Positions 60,635 to 64,000 of a stretch of 64,000 nt of DNA are shown piece after piece. How positions within the stretch are numbered: the stretch's first letter is position 1; each line of letters begins with the position of its first letter. The stretch covers positions 1 through 64,000 of the forward strand of contig NZ_WMIB01000015.1 of NCBI RefSeq assembly GCF_009711125.1, given 5' to 3'. This DNA comes from Metabacillus mangrovi (GTDB lineage Bacteria > Bacillota > Bacilli > Bacillales > Bacillaceae). Position numbers and translations under genes: made by a program. Under the pieces are notes generated by a model, which saw only the letters and a list, made by a program, of their open reading frames with translations, was not told where the DNA came from and ran no database searches.

Positions 60635-61171
60635 TTGAATAGAGCATATTCGCAAAATTACCCAGTAAAAATAAAAATGAATCCTTTCTTTTTTGTCTGG
60701 CTATTTATGGTGACAATCGGGGGGATTGCCGTAAGCATTTTTTTAGTTAGGAGCGGCCTCCAATTTACATCATCTTATTCACTAATATACATATTTGTTG
60801 GAATAGTGACGCTTCCTTTTTCAATGCTCACAACGATCCTCTGGGTTCCGTCGTTTTTGAAAAGAGGCACCACTTTGTATTCTATCTACGAAGGGAAAGA
60901 TGGCTATATCACAGACGGAAAAAGGAAAGCTGTTTTCAAGGATATACGGGATATTCGTTTGAATCTATTTAGGCCTAGCCTTCAAGGACTTTTTTATCAG
61001 GAATTAATTGTCACCACTTTTGAAAACCGGGTAATCCGGTTTCACACCTTCAACACATTAAAACCACTTGATGTAAAGCAGCACATAGAGAAATATGTCA
61101 TTCCCCACATGCATCCGCAAGCTCAGGAGGCATGGTTCAGGAAGTTTACAAATGGCAGAATCCAGCCTTAA
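60635..61171 (+). CDS. YfjD-like (DUF5381-type) membrane protein, copy 2
   Basis: The 178-residue protein is nearly the same as that at 37249: FFFVWLFMVTIGGIAVSIF and SLIYIFVGIVTLPFSML helices, then GYITDGKRKAVFKDIRDIRLN. The TTG start lies after AGGAGGATCCC. Unlike copy 1 it has no WXG or effector gene upstream. It looks like a duplicated, stand-alone immunity-type gene kept together with the following CTG-start gene. Confidence 0.75.
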   Translation: MNRAYSQNYPVKIKMNPFFFVWLFMVTIGGIAVSIFLVRSGLQFTSSYSLIYIFVGIVTLPFSMLTTILWVPSFLKRGTTLYSIYEGKDGYITDGKRKAVFKDIRDIRLNLFRPSLQGLFYQELIVTTFENRVIRFHTFNTLKPLDVKQHIEKYVIPHMHPQAQEAWFRKFTNGRIQP

Positions 61172-61201
61172 TACATATTGTCGGGAGAGGTGTGAACGGC
61201 C

Positions 61202-61387
61202 CTGCAAGATGATAAGAATTCAAATCATAAACAGAAAAAGCGGGACGAAAAAGGAGAAGGCTGTATAAGCGACTTGAAAGGTGGCTGCCTGGACAGCTGC
61301 AGCTGCACGAATGGCTGCTTCACATTAGCCATGATCCCTATTCAGTTTATTGTGCTTGGGTATTATTTGGTTGATCTGGTCATATAA
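61202..61387 (+). CDS. 61-aa cysteine-rich membrane protein with CTG start, copy 2
   Basis: From CTG (61202) to TAA the product reads (M)QDDKNSNHKQKKRDEKGEGC, then CLDSCSCTNGCF and the helix LAMIPIQFIVLGYYLVDLVI. GGAGAGGTG stands 9-11 nt before. The protein differs from copy 1 at only three residues (Y4D, Y9H, F61I), while many third codon positions differ, indicating selection on the protein. No conventional start codon is available before the conserved sequence. Confidence 0.75.
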   Translation: MQDDKNSNHKQKKRDEKGEGCISDLKGGCLDSCSCTNGCFTLAMIPIQFIVLGYYLVDLVI

Positions 61388-61446
61388 AATAGAGCCTGTC
61401 CCATTCGAGAATTTGAACCTTTCGCTCCGATTTTGCATCATCTAAA

Positions 61447-61475
61447 GAACCCTCCATATGGAGGGTTTCACCTTT
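61447..61475. terminator. Bidirectional terminator between convergent genes
   Basis: AACCCTCCAT and ATGGAGGGTT form a perfect palindrome followed by TCACCTTTTT. It lies between the CTG-start gene and the minus-strand membrane protein. Confidence 0.7.
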
Positions 61476-61479
61476 TTGA

Positions 61480-61998
61480 TTATCCGTTCAATTTTCGATT
61501 CCAATGTTCCTGAGCCTCAGGAGTCATATTTGGAAGTATGTAGGCTCTTACTTCCTGGTTAAATTGTTCGACGTCGAGAAGATTATATGTAGGAATTCTT
61601 ACCTTTTTATCGTTAAGTGTATAGATAACCAGATCCGTAAAGAACAAAGATCGGATGGTATAACCATAGCGTTCTACTTTAAGGTCTTTAATATTTCTGA
61701 TTGCTACTGATTTTTTGGAGGATTGAATTTTGCCTTCTGGGCCCGGGTGGATGGTAAACAAAACTCTGCCCTTTTTGAATAACCCTGGAGAGATATGCAA
61801 AAATCCATAGAAATTAAAAAGCATTCCTATTAAAGATCCGGTAACCCCCAATATGGAGTATGCCGAATCAAATTTGATGGCATTTAAGAAAATGGCTGCA
61901 AAGACTATAAATGACCCTACAGTCGCAATGAATCCAAAAATTCGCATTTTTTTATTGTATTTAACTTCAATAATTTCGTTTTTGTAACCTGCGTCCAC
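61480..61998 (-). CDS. Distant YfjD-like membrane protein
   Basis: The 172-residue protein shares the plan of the two YfjD-like copies: two helices (IFGFIATVGSFIVFAAIFL and SILGVTGSLIGMLFNFYGF), then a PH-like domain (GKIQSSKKSVAIRNIKDLKVE), ending NMTPEAQEHWNRKLNG. That ending corresponds to HMHPQAQEAWFRKFTNG of copy 2. GTG at 61998 was chosen because AGGGAGAG lies about 8 nt upstream; this length equals the family. It is a diverged third paralogue, opposite in orientation to copy 2. Confidence 0.7.
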   Translation of the reverse strand: MDAGYKNEIIEVKYNKKMRIFGFIATVGSFIVFAAIFLNAIKFDSAYSILGVTGSLIGMLFNFYGFLHISPGLFKKGRVLFTIHPGPEGKIQSSKKSVAIRNIKDLKVERYGYTIRSLFFTDLVIYTLNDKKVRIPTYNLLDVEQFNQEVRAYILPNMTPEAQEHWNRKLNG

Positions 61999-62152
61999 AA
62001 TCAATCTCTCCCTATAGATGCTATTCTGATTTGACTTGGAAGCTTTAGTTCCACATGGATTCCATCTAATTGGAAAATTAACTATCTCCATTAAGTTATA
62101 ACTCATCATTTTTCGAAAAACATTCCAACGTGTAAGGGAAATGACGGTACGT

Positions 62153-63841
62153 CTAACCAAGATGTTTTTTCAAAGTTTCTCCTATCTGCTCATACGTCAT
62201 GCTCAAGCAAGAAAAGCAGGATGCGCAATGAGCGAGGAGAAGATTAGTGCCTTCCGACTGTTCAAATTGGATTCCTTGGTATTGGACCAGGTTGTCGGCA
62301 AGGGTATAGAGAAGGCCGTTGTCTGCCTGTTCGCCCTTATAGTATTCATTAGCGAGACGGTAAAATTCGAGAAAAATGCCTTCCAATGCCGGATGGCTAT
62401 GGATTAATCTTTTATATAGGCGATCATCTAATGGCACTTCCATCACATAGGCGTTTTGAAAAATGACTTGAAGGACGTCACTCAATGGTGTAGATGTTTC
62501 AGCTATGACTGGGATTTCCCAACCCTTACATAGAGATGAAGGAGAATTGAATATTTGTGTATTTCTCAGTTTTTCATTTTTAAAATGATACGTATAAATA
62601 ATTTGTTCAGCACTCACATAACTGATTTCATACTCCATGACGTAATCCAGATCTGCGGCTGACAGAGAATCAACAAATGCGCTGTCCGAAGTGTTGGAAA
62701 TGACAAGGGATGTCCTTGGAATGGAATGAACGTACCCATCTTCGCTCATCATTCCATAGTAAGTGACATACACCGTCCCTGTTTCCTTAGGCAGACGATT
62801 CAGATTAAGCTCGTATCCCTCATCCGAAGTTGATTTGTATTCCTGTTCAGTAATGATGACCTGAATGTCCTTACCGCTGGCAGCTGGACGAGGAGTGTTG
62901 CCAGCAAAAGCAGGTGATATATTTTCAAGGGAGAACTGCCAACCGTAGTTATACATATTCCATTGATATTCCTGGAGTTTCTGAAGAATCTGGCCTTCAA
63001 AATGCGGCAAGATGCCATTTCCGACCAAAATCCCATGCAGGTGAGGGACGTTATGTTCCTCTTTATATTCTTCGATATACGATTTCAGTTGTGAAATCAC
63101 TTTAAGGTCAATGGGTCCTTTCTTTATTTCGACGATGGCGAGTTCTTTCGTTTTTATGTCTTCCATAAGCAAATCAAGGCGTCTGCCGCTTTTTTCAAAG
63201 ACATATTGCCGTTCTTTTACAACAAGGTTTTCACCAAGAAGCGATGGGTTGTTATAAATTAATTCTTCTATATCATTCTCCAGCAGCAAAGGAATTTCTT
63301 CGCTGGCTAACTGCTTTTTCGGATTGCTGAAGCGTGTTTGGGGAGCAGAGAAAATAATCTCCTTCAGAGTATCTATCTGCTGTTCGCTGAGTAGGAACCA
63401 GCTACGGAACCTGGAAGCGAGAGAACCGGAAACAGTTGGATTGGAGTACGGATTAAAGGGAATTGCAAGTTTTTTCAACAATGATTCATTCAACTCCAGG
63501 GGATTAACGAGCACAAAAGAATGAATGGGATGACCAAAGGCAATAGCTTCATCGGGGCTCTGCTGTCTGCGCTGCAAATGGGGATTATGGTATTTGCTTT
63601 TAATGAGCGGGTTGCTTATGGCTTCGCCAATTGGCATGACGGTTTCTATTTCATAAAAAGCCGTTATGTACCGCTTATGTCGGATGCTTGTATGAAAAAA
63701 CAAATAATCCCCCTTCTTTACATACTGTAGCAGTTTTCTCCCATTTACTCCTTTATCCCCAAACGTAAACTCGGAGAACAGTGGATCTTCTTCTCCATCA
63801 TTCTTCTTCGGATCCACATAGGAAATAAGATAGCTTGCCAT
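62153..63841 (-). CDS. EVE-like domain fused to NucS/DUF91-like endonuclease
   Basis: The 562-residue protein begins MASYLISYVDPKKNDGEEDP; its first ~180 residues (YVKKGDYLFFHTSIRHKRYI) resemble EVE/YTH-like modified-base readers. Residues ~200-300 hold a PD-(D/E)xK nuclease core of the NucS/DUF91 type: RRLDLLMED, then LAIVEIKKGPI, then LKSYIEEY. The C-terminal ~250 residues are not recognised. The combination suggests a modification-dependent restriction or repair nuclease. ATG at 63841 follows AAAGGAGTGATTACT. It stands alone. Confidence 0.72.
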   Translation of the reverse strand: MASYLISYVDPKKNDGEEDPLFSEFTFGDKGVNGRKLLQYVKKGDYLFFHTSIRHKRYITAFYEIETVMPIGEAISNPLIKSKYHNPHLQRRQQSPDEAIAFGHPIHSFVLVNPLELNESLLKKLAIPFNPYSNPTVSGSLASRFRSWFLLSEQQIDTLKEIIFSAPQTRFSNPKKQLASEEIPLLLENDIEELIYNNPSLLGENLVVKERQYVFEKSGRRLDLLMEDIKTKELAIVEIKKGPIDLKVISQLKSYIEEYKEEHNVPHLHGILVGNGILPHFEGQILQKLQEYQWNMYNYGWQFSLENISPAFAGNTPRPAASGKDIQVIITEQEYKSTSDEGYELNLNRLPKETGTVYVTYYGMMSEDGYVHSIPRTSLVISNTSDSAFVDSLSAADLDYVMEYEISYVSAEQIIYTYHFKNEKLRNTQIFNSPSSLCKGWEIPVIAETSTPLSDVLQVIFQNAYVMEVPLDDRLYKRLIHSHPALEGIFLEFYRLANEYYKGEQADNGLLYTLADNLVQYQGIQFEQSEGTNLLLAHCASCFSCLSMTYEQIGETLKKHLG

Positions 63842-64000
63842 AGTAATCACTCCTTTAAATTTACTATAATAAGGGAATTATAGCATGTACAGGAAAAGGG
63901 AGGGGGCTAATTCCTCAATACGTACTTGGAAATTAAAGAGTTACCCTAACTCTTTTTGGAGTAAGCTTGAATGATTACCCTTACAGAATGCGTAACTGTT

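Noticed and set aside
1-64000. CRISPR array, prophage, rRNA or tRNA genes
   Set aside because: No regularly spaced repeats, phage structural or integrase genes, or RNA-gene signatures were seen on either strand.

Overview
The window looks like a chromosomal segment of a Bacillaceae species (Bacillus sensu lato; the genus cannot be fixed from sequence alone). Pointers are the B. subtilis-type gene order ywqA-ywqB-tkmA-ptkA-ptpZ, a tapA-sipW-tasA biofilm-matrix operon, LXG/WXG type VII secretion effector loci, strong AGGAGG ribosome binding sites with frequent TTG and GTG starts, PhoP-type TTAACA direct repeats, and T-tailed hairpin terminators. No tRNA, rRNA, CRISPR array, complete insertion sequence or prophage was seen.

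Layout. 0-0.5 kb: repeat-rich spacer. 0.5-4.9 kb: ywqA (Snf2 helicase) and ywqB (SWIM), minus strand. 5.0-5.6 kb: two short genes with their own terminators. 5.8-24.6 kb: an exopolysaccharide cluster. It opens with the BY-kinase trio tkmA-ptkA-ptpZ, followed by an EAR-like leader RNA, an EpsC-like nucleotide-sugar dehydratase and an internal terminator. After that come a visibly more AT-rich block of glycosyltransferases, a Wzy-like and a Wzx-like protein, and a dTDP-Fuc4NAc-type branch (rmlA, rmlB, wecE, an acyltransferase, a WecF-like transferase, an ATP-grasp ligase). 24.6-29.3 kb: a graveyard of gene remnants (IS3 transposase, DUF4236 gene, Ig-repeat surface protein, 5'-nucleotidase copy) around one intact coiled-coil membrane protein. 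29.7-34.5 kb: a membrane protein, a lipoprotein, and tapA-sipW-tasA. 34.8-38.0 kb: a yfjABCD-like type VII effector locus with a glycine-zipper protein and a hidden CTG-start small gene. 38.3-43.2 kb: a three-gene operon of two dynamin-like GTPases and a tail-anchored coiled-coil protein. 43.5-44.7 kb: an LPXTG protein and its class D-like sortase. 44.8-50.9 kb: a polymorphic-toxin array with orphan and decayed toxin/immunity cassettes. 51.1-52.7 kb: a Pho-controlled 5'-nucleotidase. 52.9-54.3 kb: a PadR/DUF2812 pair and a truncated thioredoxin. 54.6-57.4 kb: an LXG-HNH toxin, its SMI1/KNR4 immunity protein and an LXG remnant. 57.7-59.3 kb: a MerR/GAP-family operon. 59.6-63.8 kb: a second coiled-coil protein, orphan copies of the yfjD-like and CTG-start genes, and an EVE-like/NucS-like nuclease.

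How it fits together. Polysaccharide (5.8-24.6 kb) and protein matrix (tapA-sipW-tasA) genes lie within 8 kb of each other. A 16-bp dyad resembling the SinR operator (GTTCTTT-N2-AAAGAAC) sits 6-10 bp downstream of the -10 box of tapA, of the LPXTG-sortase operon and of the two coiled-coil genes. This suggests one biofilm regulon reaching beyond the classical genes. The other theme is cell-cell competition: three type VII effector loci with immunity genes, silent cassettes and duplicated immunity proteins, beside the dynamin operon, which could act in membrane defence or repair. All assignments are by eye from sequence; no database search was run.
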